DNA of 64,000 nt from Dipteris shenzhenensis (GCA_047967505.1 CM106538.1), one strand, 5' to 3'. Counted from the first letter of the stretch, positions 22,240 through 34,052 are shown. Made by a program: numbers and translations. The notes: generated from the letters alone by a model not told the origin.

Positions 22240-22560
22240 GTGTAGGGATAGCATGGTAGTAGTGTAGGATTAATGTAAGATAAGCTATCGCCAGGCAGTG
22301 GCTGGTTGCACTAGGATATGAACAGCCACTAGCGTGGTGGTTTGGTTATATTATTACAAGATGAATGGATTTGTAGGATGTGTGGATTCATTATCGGAAA
22401 CCAACACGGTGGTTGTTGGGATATACTAAAAGCAAGCATGGGATGAAATATGACGGTTAATGAAACGTTGAATAAAGCCAGCATAGTGGTTGTCTGGGAT
22501 ATATTAAAAAGAAGCAGTTTCAATACAAATTCCATTTTGTAGGACACGTGGACATATTGT
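22240..22560. repeat. more CCAC/GTGG palindromes and a duplicated unit
   Basis: AGCCACTAGCGTGGTGGTT, CCAACACGGTGGTTGTTGG and CCAGCATAGTGGTTGTCTGG recur. The unit GTGGTTGT-n-GGGATATACTAAAA appears twice (near 22410 and 22488). Confidence 0.6.
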
Positions 22561-23500
22561 TTCCCTACAATGAGACTACGTACATTTTCTTAGTACTATC
22601 TCAGTCGTCCTCGTCCACTGCTCCAAGACACCCCAAGATGTGCTCATGTGTGTCTAAATCCAATTTGAAGACACTCTTGCCCTTCTTTCGTTGTGGCACA
22701 AGTTGCATCTGGAACTTAACAGTTCTTACTAGATGAGAGTACACACATGTTTGTGGACTCTTATGTAGCAGTTCGTAATTGTGGCCACCAATATATCTAA
22801 AGGTGACAAAATCCTTGGAACCTTGCACACCTGACACATCTTGCAAATGCCATGGAAAAGTGCAACATTTGGCACCGTTGCGAGGGAGACTAGCATCTTA
22901 AGTAAAAAGTAAACAGATGCAGGTATGTGTGAAAAACAAACCACCATGAATTATCAAGGACATATCACTCAAGGGCTAGGAGAGTGAATTGTTTTTCCAA
23001 CTCTAGCAAAAAAGAAGAGTCCTAAGCAGAGACCTTTGGTTACTGGCTTAAGAGATTTTATGTTTCTTAAAAAATAGCCACTTAAAGTTGTTTCAGTCCA
23101 TCTAATGGACACCAATATGTAGAGCTGGAAATTTCAAACATTTTTTCTTTTAACAAAAAAACGATCCGAGATAAGTATGAAAAGTAATGGGCAAGGGAAG
23201 GTTAAAGGGTAAAACTAGATCTAGCCCTTGTGCACAAAAATGGAATTTGAAAATCCAATTAATCCAATTATACAAATGTGGACAAATTGGGAGGTGCACA
23301 AGTGTTGACTAAATCCACCCCTCCCACCTTCCTTTCTTATAAAAACCCTCTCAACCCCCTCATTCCTCTTCCTCAACATCTAGCCTCCATCCTTTTCCAA
23401 ATTCTGAGCCCCACACAACACCCTCCTCCCTCTCCATCGAATGCACCCTACTTCCATCCTTATCCTCGAGTTTGTTGTTGTGATGTCCTAGCCATCCACC
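22561..23500 (-). other. unassigned region with a short minus-strand ORF
   Basis: 22846-22601 on the minus strand encodes 81 residues (TFRYIGGHNYELLHKSPQT...). No family is recognised and there is no supporting splice structure. Confidence 0.25.
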
Positions 23501-23504
23501 CATA

Positions 23505-23600
23505 GTCTCTAACCCCCTCACACCCCCCTCACACACCCCCCTCACATGCCCCCCTCACACACCCGCAACCCCTAACACCTCCCACCCCTTAGACCTTGGA
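23505..23600 (+). repeat. C-rich CCCCTCACAC repeat
   Basis: Four to five units of CCCCTCACAC/CCCCCTCACA. The complementary strand has several G4-G5 runs and could form G-quadruplex structures. Confidence 0.7.
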
Positions 23601-23959
23601 TCGACTAGATAGCGAGGCGATCACATAGAACCAGTTGGTGGTTGCTCCAGGTCTGTAACTGATGACCACTTGCAATGGGCAACACACTGCTCATGATGGT
23701 GGTGCCTGGCAAGCGATGCCTAGCGTCGGTGGTAGTGAGGCCTCACCTGCTCACTTGACCACCCTCACCCTACCTCTAACCTCCCCTGCTCTCCGGCCTT
23801 CAACCTCATTGCCCTTTTTCTCAAAGCCCCCCCTCGCATCTTCACCCCCCCTCATCCCTACTCACACAGCCCTCGTCCCTTCCCTCCCCCACTCGGCCAA
23901 TAGCTGGTGGTTGCCCCCTGGTCTTTTAAGAGAAAAGAAAACTCACCCCACCAACTAAC

Positions 23960-24150
23960 CTCATGTTAGTTAGGTTTACTAATAGTAGGCTAGTAATGTT
24001 AGGTTAGCTTAATTGAGGAGTTAGATTAGTTGGACTAATTGGTTAGTTAGGCTAGTCGGATAGTTAGGTTAGTTAGACTAACTAGTTAGTTATGTTAATC
24101 GAGTAGTTAGGGTAACTAGTGAGTTGATTAACTAAGCTAGTTTAGTTATC
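23960..24150 (+). repeat. GTTAG/GACTA low-complexity tract
   Basis: Dense irregular repeats of GTTAG, TTAGTT and ACTAG. No coding content. Confidence 0.75.
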
Positions 24151-24735
24151 TTAGCTATAGGCCAATTCACACTAATCCTTAAGGCCTTATTTTCACCCTA
24201 ATTTAACACTCCATACCTCGCCCATTTGGGATCTGAATTAGACCTTGTCTTGAACCCATATTTCACACACAAAAACACCATGCTACGAGGTATTTTTCCA
24301 GTCCGTTATGCACCATTTTGGAATCCCTAGCATTTAGTAATTTGTGCTCTCTTGTGGTCCTATTTTTGCACTAAATCACTTGTAACTTTCACTCGTGACC
24401 TGGGATTGATGATACGTTTGCATCGGCACATTCCCACTCTCAAGGTGGGCATCCTAGGCACATTTTCTAGCATGAAGATACCAACACATCTCTAACCCCC
24501 ATAATGCTCACAATTCATTTTCGAATCAAAGGAGGACACACTCAATCGCCCATTTGGCAAGTGCACATGCAACTACGATCCGACTGACATCTATGATGAC
24601 CCTCGTCACCAAATTCACCTTCTCAAATTAATCCAACCCATCGTCCTCCTCCAATCCACAACATGGCAGAGCGCGGTTATGATGATGATGACCTTGACTT
24701 AGAGGGGGTTGGAAACAACATCTTCAACCACCCAA

Positions 24736-26800
24736 ACTTCAATGAATGACAAAATAACAACCATGAAAGAAGACCCTGAGGAAATCTTGAACTTTCAAAA
24801 TACAATGGACAGGGTGATCGAGAGAGGTTCCTTCAACTATTTGATGCCGCATGTAGAGTAGCAGGTGATCAATCCAATGAGAGGAAAGCCATGTGACTCC
24901 CCCCTTGAATGAAGCCTTCGAATGGTACTTAGACATTCTGGTAGATGAACATGCCACATGGGCCCTTCTTTTAAACTAATTCAAGAGGCAATTCCAAACT
25001 GACACCTTCAAGATGACTCGGCTCTTCAACTGGGAAGGATCGAACAAGGCCGTAGAGAAGAAGTCTGCACATATTTGGGCCAAATGAAGCACCTGATTAA
25101 TAAATGCAAGCCACACCCAAATGATAATACTTGATGGCCTGGTTCATAACTGATCTAAAAAAGAAGATACGCAAAGAAATGAAAAGAATCGACACAATTA
25201 GAAGACGTCCAGTGTTGCTCATGCGGCAGTGGTGGAGATTGAAGATGGAATGATAGATTTTGACTCTACTAGTGCTGATGTCAAGGATAGACGTTCCAAA
25301 AAGGAAAAATATAAGTCAACTGCAAGAACATCCAATGGCCGCTTCTCAGCCATGATTGTGAAGCTAAGGGATGAAATGATGCAAGCAATGGAGCAAAAGA
25401 TTTGTGTATCTCAATCGTAACCTCCAACATGTCCAAGGTGAACAAATGTATGGTGTTTGTATTGCATGGAAAGCCATATGGCAAATGACATGCCCTGTCT
25501 TGAGGTCTAGGATCAATGCACAATCAAATCCACCTCCAAGGCTATGGTGTCATATTTGTGCAATCAGTGGGCACGACGAGAGAAATTGCATGTTCAACAT
25601 ACAAAACAATCTACCTTGATATGAACAATATAAACTAGCACCCATTCCAACATACAAGCAACCAACATTTTCCCAAGCATTGCCAGCCTCCAAGACTCAA
25701 TCCTATTCTAGTCTGAACCCAAGCTCCACAGCTTCTCAGAAATTCTCATCCATAGCAATACGAAAGAGCACCGAATCCCTCTCCTCCAACAGTTCCACTA
25801 CAACTTGCTCAAGCCGAGGAAGTGGATCCACAATTTGAATATGAGGCTGAGTACTCAGTGTGCTATGTGGAAGGAGAAAAAGGACTGATACCAGTCTATG
25901 CGAATCAAGTTTGACCAAACACATATTGAGCATCAATAAAGTGCCACAGTTGTGGAGAGAATCACCAAATTGCAAAGTGCCCCCAGTGTGGTAGCCTCGC
26001 TACTTTCCAACCACTCTACAGAGACTGTGGTATTGGCCATGCTTGCATGCATTGTCCCCTCAAGTCCAAACCCATGCAACAAAATGAGGCTAAGCTTGAT
26101 GTTCCAATATGCATCATTGGGGTTGATTAACAAAGTGTAGGGATCAAAAGCCTTATGTCGCAACTAGTAAATGTCATCACGTAGCAACAAAAAGAGGCAG
26201 CCAAGCAATCAATTCTTGCTCAAGAAAAAAATATTCTCCTATAGAAAACACAAGCGCCAATTCCTCCACCAAGCAAAAAAGTACCGAGTATGTCAACCTA
26301 AAATTCATATCCACTTATCAATGAAGTTCCATACTCGAATGCCGAATTGGAGCAAGCTCAATTTCTAGTAGTTAGACAATGGGTGGAGAAGGAACAAGCC
26401 CATTTTGAAGCTGAAAAGTAAGAGCAAGATCCACTCCTTGACTTGGCTCCACCAAGTATTGACACCATAATCGAGCCTCTATTCCATCAACTAGGGCCAT
26501 AGAACAATGCTCTACAATGCCAACTAGAGGTATAGACCTCCCGAGCATCGTGAGTTACCCCATCTCCATCCCCATTGGAATCCCCTTATAGAATTGTTTC
26601 AACCTTGAATCAACAAATCACCCTCCACCTGTGGAAGAAACAAAAGACATCCCAGTCTGATTGGGTGAGAGAGATGACATACACAATATCATTGTGCCTT
26701 TGATCCATAAAGCACATGATGAGGTCTAAGCCATTATGAATGGAGGCATAGGTGTGAATGTTTTATCAAAGGATCTCTATGATGCATGGGTGTGGGGGTT
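24736..26800 (+). pseudogene. Ty3-like gag and protease remnant
   Basis: A frame near 24790 reads LELSKYNGQGDRERFLQLFD, then DEHATWALLLN and FKRQFQTDTFK, like the Retrotrans_gag domain. A zinc knuckle C-x2-C-x4-H-x4-C (CHICAISGHDERNC) is at 25548-25589. A second Cys/His cluster (CHSCGENH...CPQCG...HACMHC) is at about 25940-26060. Near 26735 NGGIGVNVLS resembles the aspartic-protease flap of gypsy-type elements. Many stops and shifts; no RT or integrase found. It is bounded on the right by the copia LTR at 26810. Confidence 0.7.
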
Positions 26801-26809
26801 AAAGGCCAT

Positions 26810-26972
26810 TGTTACTTAACCTCGGATATGTACAATACTCAAATACATATATATATGGATGACATAGAAGATTAGGTTATTCTACACCCACCAAAAACTT
26901 GTGTGGTTCTCTCTTCTGGCTCTTTTTCTCTCTCACCTTCTTTTGTTCTGCTTTCATTGTTGAGATCTCTCA
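26810..26972 (+). repeat. 5' LTR of a truncated copia element
   Basis: From TGTTACTTAAC to ...GATCTCTCA, two bases before a primer-binding site. It contains a TATATATATGG box near 26850 and a downstream C/T-rich transcript start region. The left boundary rests on the TG start only, because no second LTR is present. Confidence 0.6.
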
Positions 26973-26974
26973 AC

Positions 26975-26986
26975 TGGTATCAGAGC
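26975..26986 (+). other. primer-binding site (initiator Met tRNA type)
   Basis: TGGTATCAGAGC, two bases after the LTR end; it defines a plus-strand copia element. Confidence 0.92.
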
Positions 26987-27192
26987 ACGGGTGTTCTAAG
27001 CTGAGCTCAGGTGTGAGCCTATGTGAGCCTAGAGCCCTCGAAGTCTACTACTACATCTCTGTGGGAGGAAGGAGAAGCTCCGTTGGGTGACTTTACTTGC
27101 ATCCTGGTGTGCAGAGACCTTGCAAAAACCTTTGGAAAGTTCTCTGAGCTGGAGAGGTAAAAGGAGTGCAAATGGTGCTCAATGATGATGTG

Positions 27193-27194
<2 letters not shown>

Positions 27195-27224
<30 letters not shown>
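27195..27224 (+). repeat. (CT)n microsatellite in the copia leader
   Basis: About 15 CT units between the primer-binding site and the gag start. Confidence 0.97.
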
Positions 27225-27226
<2 letters not shown>

Positions 27227-27463
27227 CCTTTCTGTGGGTTTGCCATTGTTTTGTCATTGCAGGTTGACATTTTCTTTTAGGCTAGATTTGCTCATATGGA
27301 TGCATAGTATATGCACATGAGTTAGATGCATTTTTATGCTTTGAGCCTTTGAGGTTTGGTGATATTACCTTCCACTTTGGCATACACATTTGGGTGCACT
27401 TGGTATTTGGTGTGAATTCTCTCTTATAGGTACTAGCATTTGGGATTTTGTTTCATTTGCATC

Positions 27464-29436
27464 ATGGCATCCTCTTCCATGTCTGAAAAGGAGTTTTTCA
27501 TCATTAAAAAGTTTGATGGGACAAACTTTTCTTTGTGGAAAGAACAGATAAGGTATGCGCTTATTCAAAAGAAGCATATTAAACCCTTGGCAAGGATTGG
27601 AGCTAAGCATGTAGATATGTCTAAGGATGATTGGAATGACTTAGATGCATTAGCAAAGTCTATTGTTAGACTTCAACTTGTAGAGTCAGTTTATTTCACA
27701 GTAGTAAATGAGCAAACTATGGAAGATTTGTGGAAGAAATCATGTGCCACTTATGAGAAGTAAACTACCTCTAATAAAGTTTACCTCATAAAGAGGTTGT
27801 TTGAGCTGCAGATGAAGGAAGGGGTCTCCATTGCTTCCCACTTGAATGATTCAATATTTTTTTCAGCCAGCTTCAGGCTCAAAAGATGAGCAATATTCCT
27901 CTTGTGTTCATTGCCATCCTCATGGGATACCTTCTGTACAGCTATCATCAGTAACTTTGCACCTGGTGGAGTACTCAAGTTTGATGATGTTATGGGTAGC
28001 TTGTTGCCCAAGGAAATTATACGAAAGTCTATGAATGGAAACAAGCAAGATGCAGCCTTAAATGTGTAAAGGGGTAGATCACAGTTTAGGGGGAAGTCCC
28101 AAGAAAGAGCGAAGTCTTGTAGCAAATCCAGGGCACAAAACATTGACTATTACCATGGTGGCAAGAAGGGCCACATGAAAAAGGATTGCTACAAGCTGAA
28201 AAGAGAGCAAAAGGATAAGAAAAATAATGCAAATGGGGGTGCTTTGAGATGTATGTGGTCCCATGCCTACACGGTCGTTAGGCGGGGCTGAATACTATGC
28301 TATAGCTCGGAAGAGCGATGTGTTCCAGGTATTTTTAAAATGGCTAGATTTGGTTAAAAATCAGTCAAGTAGAATGTTTAAATGCCTACGGACTGACAAT
28401 GGTGGAGAGTATCTCTCTCATGACTTTCGGCATTTCTGTGATACACATGGGATTAAGAGGGAGCTCATGTCCCCTCAGACTCCAGAACAAAATCCAGTTA
28501 CAGAACATATGAACCGCACCATTTAGGAAAGGTTGCAATGTATGCTTTCCAATGCAAGTCTTTCTGGTGGTTTTTGGGTAGAGGCAATGAAGAATGCTGT
28601 GCATGTGATCAATAGATCACCTAGTAAGAGTTTGGATGGTGGTATTATTGAAGAGGTATGGAGTGGCAAGAAGCCCTCTTACTCTCATTTGTGTATATTT
28701 GGGTGTGAGGCATATGCACATGTGCCAAAATAGCTTCGAAGCTAGATCCTAAGTCTAGGAAATGCATCTTTTTGGGTTATGGTGAAAGTGGAGAGATGGG
28801 CTATCGTCTTTGGGATCAAGAAGCAAAGAAGATCATACAAAGCCATGATGTGGTCTTCAATGAGAAGAAGATGCATAAGACACCCATGAGGGATGTGAAA
28901 ATGAGGAGAATCCTTTCCAGGATGTGAACCTCCTACATATGTGAGTAGACAGCAAGCTGTCCATGCACCAAATGTGCAAGAAATGGTGCCACCAGATACC
29001 CCCACATACACAATCAAGGGCAGATGATGGGATCATCTATTGGTGGGAATGATGAGCCAAATGTGGCTTATGTAGGCAGGACAGCAAGTTGAAATGCCCT
29101 TGAGAAGATCATCTAGAGTGTTTAGACCACCTGAGAGATTTGTTCCAGGGGCAAACTATGTGATGCTTACTGATTGTGGGGAGTGTTCTTGCTACAGAGA
29201 GGCTATGATATGCGAGGATCATCGCAAGTGGGAGTATGCTATGCAATCATAGATGAATTCACTCATGAAGAATAAGACTTAGGACTTGGTTTCTTTACCA
29301 CATAGAAAGAAAGAATTGCCATGTAAATGGGTCTATAAGATGAAAGTAACAGGTGATGATGTGCTTAAGTACAAGGCCCGTTTGGTTGCTAAAGGGTTCA
29401 AGCAAGAGAAGAGTGTGGACTTTGATGAGATCTTCA
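27464..29436 (+). pseudogene. Ty1/copia gag-pol, truncated in RT
   Basis: The gag ATG at 27464 starts MASSSMSEKEFFIIKKFDGTN followed by FSLWKEQIRYAL, the usual copia gag opening. A zinc-knuckle remnant (YYHGGKKGHMKKDCY near 28148) has lost its first cysteines. The integrase part includes LRTDNGGEYLS near 28390 and AVHVINRSPSKSLDG near 28600, but the beginning of the integrase and the protease are missing (deletion near 28250). RT begins at [12 protein letters not shown] (29325) and stops abruptly after VDFDEIF at 29436, where unrelated sequence starts. The rest of RT, RNase H and the 3' LTR were not found downstream. Confidence 0.88.
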
Positions 29437-29639
29437 TTAGGGGAGAATTGGGGTCTCAAAAGGGCCTCATAAGGAATGGATTAGGGAATGCTTAGTGGGC
29501 TAATGCAAGGGGCTTGGAGGGTCACAAAGAGGCCTAACCAGCTCAACCTAGGTGGGTTAAGCCCACATTGGAGCCCACCTCTCCCCCCATCAATGAGGGG
29601 AGGGGGCCACTTTTTGAAATTTGAATTTCAAATTTCGAA
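29437..29639 (+). mobile_element. repeat leader module, copy A
   Basis: Starts ATTAGGGGAGAATTGGGG, then TCTCAAAAGGGCCT. The same opening occurs at 52873, and looser similarity continues for about 200 bp in both places (GGAGGGT-n-AA, GCCC-rich end). In both places it leads to a pyrimidine tract and then an ATG. The sharp junction with copia RT at 29436 marks it as an insertion boundary. Both copies follow ATTA or CATTA, so a TTA/TA target is possible but unproven. Confidence 0.6.
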
Positions 29640-30105
29640 TCTCCCTCCCTCCCTCTCTCTCTCTGTCTCTCTCTCTCTCTCCCTCCCTCTCTCTCCCTCC
29701 CTCCCTCCCTCCCTCCCTCCCTCCTCCTCCTCCCTCTCCCTCTCCCTCTCCCTCCCTCCCCCTCCCTCCTCCTCTCCCTTCCTTTGTTTTGCTCCTCCTC
29801 CTCCCTCTCGCCTCCTCCTCCTTCTGGCTCCTCCTCCTCCTTCTGGCGCCTCCTCCCTCCTTCCTCTCTCCTCCTTCTCTAGCCGCCCAAGATCCCTCTC
29901 CTCTGCTCCTCCCTCTTGCAGAATCTCTGCCCTCCTCCTCCCTCCTGTAGCATCTCTCCCCTCCTCCTCCCTTCTTCAGCAGCTCCATCCCTCCCTTCTA
30001 CACCTGTCACCCTACTCTTCTCCTCCTCTTCCTCTTGCCCTCATCTGCTTCTCCTCCTCCCTCTTCCTTGCTACTCTCTCCCTCTCACTGCTCCATCTTT
30101 GCTAG
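29640..30105 (+). repeat. long polypyrimidine (CT/CCT) tract
   Basis: About 460 bp of almost pure pyrimidine on the plus strand, built from CTCC, CCCT and CTCT units. The Ser/Pro/Leu and Glu/Gly/Arg ORFs on both strands are compositional artefacts. Mirror-symmetric runs could form triplex DNA. Confidence 0.95.
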
Positions 30106-30155
30106 CTCTCCCCTACATTTTAGCCTGCATCACTGATACCTCTCTTTAAGTACTC

Positions 30156-33041
30156 ATGGCATCATTTGAGGACATATCCAACAAGTACCATGTGAACCTA
30201 CAACTAAAGGCAGAATATGCAAGCACACACGTGTTCTTTGGGATATAGTGGAACTCCTCAAAGTGTGCTCCACAGTCTTCGATTGCAAGGGAAGAAGCAT
30301 CTTGACCTTTGGGTGGATGGAAACTTGTATCCTTTAGACCTTGCCACCCAAAAGAGCCCTCCTTTTCATATAGTGCATGATGTTGTTCAGTTTGTTGGCA
30401 AGGGACATGTTGGATTGCTCGGTTATTGCAATCGATTGAACCATTCTCAGACATTGGCTATGCAAGCAAGCGAGGTGCAGAGAGCCCAAGCAGAAGAACT
30501 TGCACATTTGGGAAATATTACTATTGTGGCAATGCATAATAGTATGCAGGATCTCCAATTGCAAAACAAAGAACTCAGGAACAAAGAACATGCATTGGAC
30601 TTGGAGCGACATGAATTAGAAGAATCAATCTCGAAGCTTGCTGAAAGCAAACAAGATTTGGAAAGGTCTATCTATGGCCAAGTTCAACGTGTTGTGGAGA
30701 AGGAATGAGAGAAGTCGATAGAACAAGTACAAAAGTTGAAGGGAACCCCTTTGGGACTAAAGGAGAGGAAAAGACAATTGCAATCTATGGATGCATTGTC
30801 AACCAATAGTGGTGCCCGAAAGATGAGAATACGGGCTGCAAGGTTAGTTCCCCAAATTTTCAATGAAATTTCTTACCCCAAAATATTTGTGGTGTTGCAT
30901 TCTTTCCACTAAGACTCATTTGTACTCTACTTTAGGAATTTCATGGAGGATGTGATGGGAACAATGGAAATGGATGATAGTGATCCTTCATATGTTCTAA
31001 GAAGTTTAATAAAGCCAAGTGATGTCATGGAAGTGTTGAAGGACCCTAGACGAAAAGGGCTACGTAAACGAGTTGCTAGAGAGGTAATGAAGGATTTCAA
31101 GGGCCTCATCCAAGCAAAGGAGGTGCTTGGAGCTTGTGATGCTGCTGGTGTAAGTCGTGAAGCTTACAAGTCTATTTTAAAAATTTTGAAGTCTGCTATG
31201 GAGGAAAAGTATAAGATATCTACAATGCCATTGCCAACACCGTGGTCTGTAAGGCTTGCACGTCAAGAAACAAACCAATGTCTTGGAGAAAAGCTTGGAG
31301 GACACCATTTTGTAAGTGGCACAATGACTTGGAAGAGTAAAAAGAAATCTGGCATCCAAATGTTTGAGATGAATGCTTTCAATAATGTTTACGTGGATGT
31401 AGAGAATTTGCAGAGAGCCATGGTCAATTCTACGGGATGAGAGAAGAAGGTAAGAGAAATTCCCTCTTCATATTCAACTTTATTTCTTCTGATTTCTATA
31501 TCCTTACTGAATTTCTCTTTCATTGTACAGATGGCAAGCTAGTATTTGTTATAAAAATGGATGAAGCTCAGTTGGTAAAAGAGCACAAGCTAGAGAGGGT
31601 GAGCATTTGTATTATGAACAATGCCTTGCATTTTTCTCAAGGGGATGAGGAAGTTGAGTAGGGTTTCTCAGTCCAATCTGAGAGGGACATATGGTGGCTT
31701 GCAACCTTGGAGACCCCAAAGGAGTGCCATGAGACATTGAAGGGGGTTTTGGAGAGAAACGGCATCCCATCGATTATTTGAAGACAAAAGGCAGGGCAAA
31801 CATTAATTGTGGATGGGCATGGAACGTTTCAAGTTGAATAGCATCTAGTTGGTGATTTGAAGACCCTCAAGTGCTTGTATGGTTGTGATATAGGTGTAGA
31901 TGCAAAATGGACATGCTTGTATTGCACCCACTCTCAGAAGATGCAAAAGGGAAGCCTACAGTGGGAAAATGGCATCCTTTCTTGCAACCAAAGTGCAGCC
32001 CCTGATCGTCACAAAACGGATCCTAAGTGGGACCCCATTCTACCAATTCCATTGGAGCACACGTGTGTACTTTGCATGCTGAACTACATATACTTGATAA
32101 GTTACTCTATCTCCATCTAGTTTATGCTTGGACTTTGAGGCCACAACAAGTATTTGCACAATGCATTGCAAAAGCTAAAGAACTACTCTCACTGATGGGA
32201 CTTCATGGAGGCAATGTGAAGCTTAAGCAGGACCAAGAAACAATCAAGAAAGACACAAAATCTTCCTGCTAAAGTGTCCATGGGTGGAGGAAAGGCAAGG
32301 AGGTTCTTGTCCAACCATAATGCTAATAAAGAAAAACATACATTGGCTCAAAGCACCCTAGGTTGGGAGTACAGGAAAGATTTGTGTGAGTGCACCACAA
32401 ATTAAGCTTCACATCCACGAATTGCTACTTTGAGAGCAAAACTGTGGACAAATCTTGATGCATTTATAAAGTTGCTTCGACAAGGTCAAACAAATGAGCT
32501 TTATTATGAGAGATTACGGACAGCATTGGGAGAATTCATATCATTGATGGTAGAAGCATGGGGGGAGTCACATATTACACATTACATGGTAATCCTCCTT
32601 AGGTTGAAATTTTGTGCTTTAAACTTGAGTCAGTTTATGTTTCTAGTACAATGTTTTTCTTTACAGCATATTCTTTACGCACATGCACCATGGTTTGTGG
32701 AGCAATGGGGCCCTCTATCCATTTGGAATACTCAAGGAATGGAGAAATCACACTACAGAGCAAAGGCAGCATACTTCAAGAATACAAGGCATGAGGGTGG
32801 TATCGCGTGAAGTAATGCACTACACAAAATGTTCGATTGGTTTTATAGATGTCTAGAGGCGAGGACTCTCAAGCACGATAAGGTAGAGGTCTCAAGTCTC
32901 GCAAAAGTGGTTCAACATGTCAAGAAGACAAGGAGATGTGCTGCTTGGAAGTCCTCAATAGGGAGCCAAGGGATTGCACTTTGGTTGCAACGTAGAGTCA
33001 GACAGGGGAGGTGTTGGGTCCTAAGAGAGCCCCAAATGTAA
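30156..33041 (+). pseudogene. transposase-like multi-exon gene of unassigned superfamily (A)
   Basis: ATG 30156 (MASFEDISNKYHVNL). After a frame change a coiled coil (QLQNKELRNKEHALDLERHE) runs to about 30710. An intron of about 87 bp (GTTAGT...TTTAG, about 30849-30935) precedes NFMEDVMGTMEMDD and a helical domain to 31440. Then come KMDEAQL (31558), FQVE-n-HLVGDLKTL (31830), paired cysteines WTCLYC (31911), HVCTLHAELHILDKLLYLH (about 32060-32115) and SMGGGKARRFLSNHN (32278). After another intron (GTAATC...TTACAG, about 32589-32667) comes WGPLSIWNTQGMEKSHYRAKAAYF (read 32700-32780) and FDWFYRCLEARTL. Spaced Asp/Glu plus Cys/His clusters and the GMEKSH-x-AK block look like a DDE-type transposase with zinc-binding inserts. 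I cannot name the family. At least four stops and three shifts show it is inactive. Confidence 0.55.
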
Positions 33042-33320
33042 AATGTTTGATGAATAAAGTTAACACTATTTTGAGTCAATTATAGATTCCAAAATTCACA
33101 AATTTGTTTGGAAATTGCAGAATTGCATGTGCGACATGGCAGGGCGGAGGGGTGAATGGGTTGGGACGGAGGGTGGTGAAGATTAAGTATTACCGAACTG
33201 GCGACAATAGACTGGGGGGGAGGAGGTGCACTCAAAAAACCCTAATTTAAAAGAAAAACCCTAAAGTGCTTTAAAAAAGACTATATAAAGCACTTAAAAA
33301 TCCTAAAATCCCTCATTTCT
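33042..33320. other. spacer
   Basis: No coding signal. It has a G-run (33213-33220) and repeats of AACCCTAA/AAAACCCTAAA near 33237-33265, a telo-box-like motif upstream of the ATG at 33321. A TATATAAAG box is at about 33282. Confidence 0.5.
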
Positions 33321-34052
33321 ATGGCACGAGTTAAACAAACTGCTAGACCCACTAGATGCCATTTAGATGCTACCCATTGTCCTCCTCACAATGCCATGGC
33401 CTTCGAACACACTGCAAGCCCCAGTGACCAAGAGGGCAATGATCAAGGAGGGCTACGAGGACATGGCTCGACTCCGTAGGTACTTAGCACTTTGGTCCAA
33501 GTAGATGGTTGGCGTTTGAGGCAACTGTGGTAAGTCTACTTCTTCTCATTTAATGTATTGTTCTATTCGTTTTACTACATATTGCATGCACTTTATCCAA
33601 CTCTCGTAAATTGGGCCCATAGCAAGTTGTGATGGGTCACCTTTCCACAGACATAGAGATAAGATGCGGGTTCTGCATAGGAATAAAGCCGTGGTTTATT
33701 GAGCAAGAGGTGCGGGGAGTGATGGTCAATTGGGCTGAGGTGGCTACTTGCACAGTATAAGTCTACTCCTACGTGTAATCTCACTTTTTAAACTGTTTTA
33801 TTCTTTAAGTTCCAATCTAATTTCCAATTAATATGGTTTCACTCTTAGAATCAAAGCTTGAACGTCGCATCAGTGGAGGTGAGTAGTGATGATGAGGGAT
33901 TACGCTTACACGGCTTTGATGAGGGGGGCCAAGGGTCACACATAGCTCACGAGGACCAGGGATCAGGCGCAGCTCACAAGGGCCAGGAATGAGGCCAGCG
34001 CGATGAGCATACGGATGAGGATGAGGATGACGATGCAGATGAGCAACAGTAG
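33321..34052 (+). pseudogene. CACTA-associated gene copy 2 with an H3-tail-like N-terminus
   Basis: ATG 33321 opens MARVKQTARPTRCHLDATHC, close to the histone H3 start MARTKQTARKST. The frame continues as a Ser/Asp/Gly-rich stretch to a TAG near 33477. After an intron-like gap, 33630-33756 encodes VVMGHLSTDIEIRCGFCIGI and then WFIEQEVRGVMVNWAEVAT. This aligns with exon 2 of the gene at 4481 (GRPPNDEEYRRVFRIG...WERVAAHH). A final exon after CTCTTAG (33850) is acidic (DEDEDDDADEQQ) and ends at 34050-34052, like the tail of the first copy. The RYELR/KSYRDTP domain present in copy 1 is missing here (probable internal deletion). A TATA-like box (TATATAAAG) lies about 40 bp upstream. Confidence 0.55.

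Noticed and set aside
26975-26986. tRNA gene fragment
   Set aside because: Only 12 bases complementary to the initiator tRNA 3' end, placed at an LTR border; it is a primer-binding site.
29488-30105. 205-codon ORF and antisense partner
   Set aside because: Pure Ser/Pro/Leu or Glu/Gly/Arg coding caused by a CT-rich tract; no domain or codon signal.
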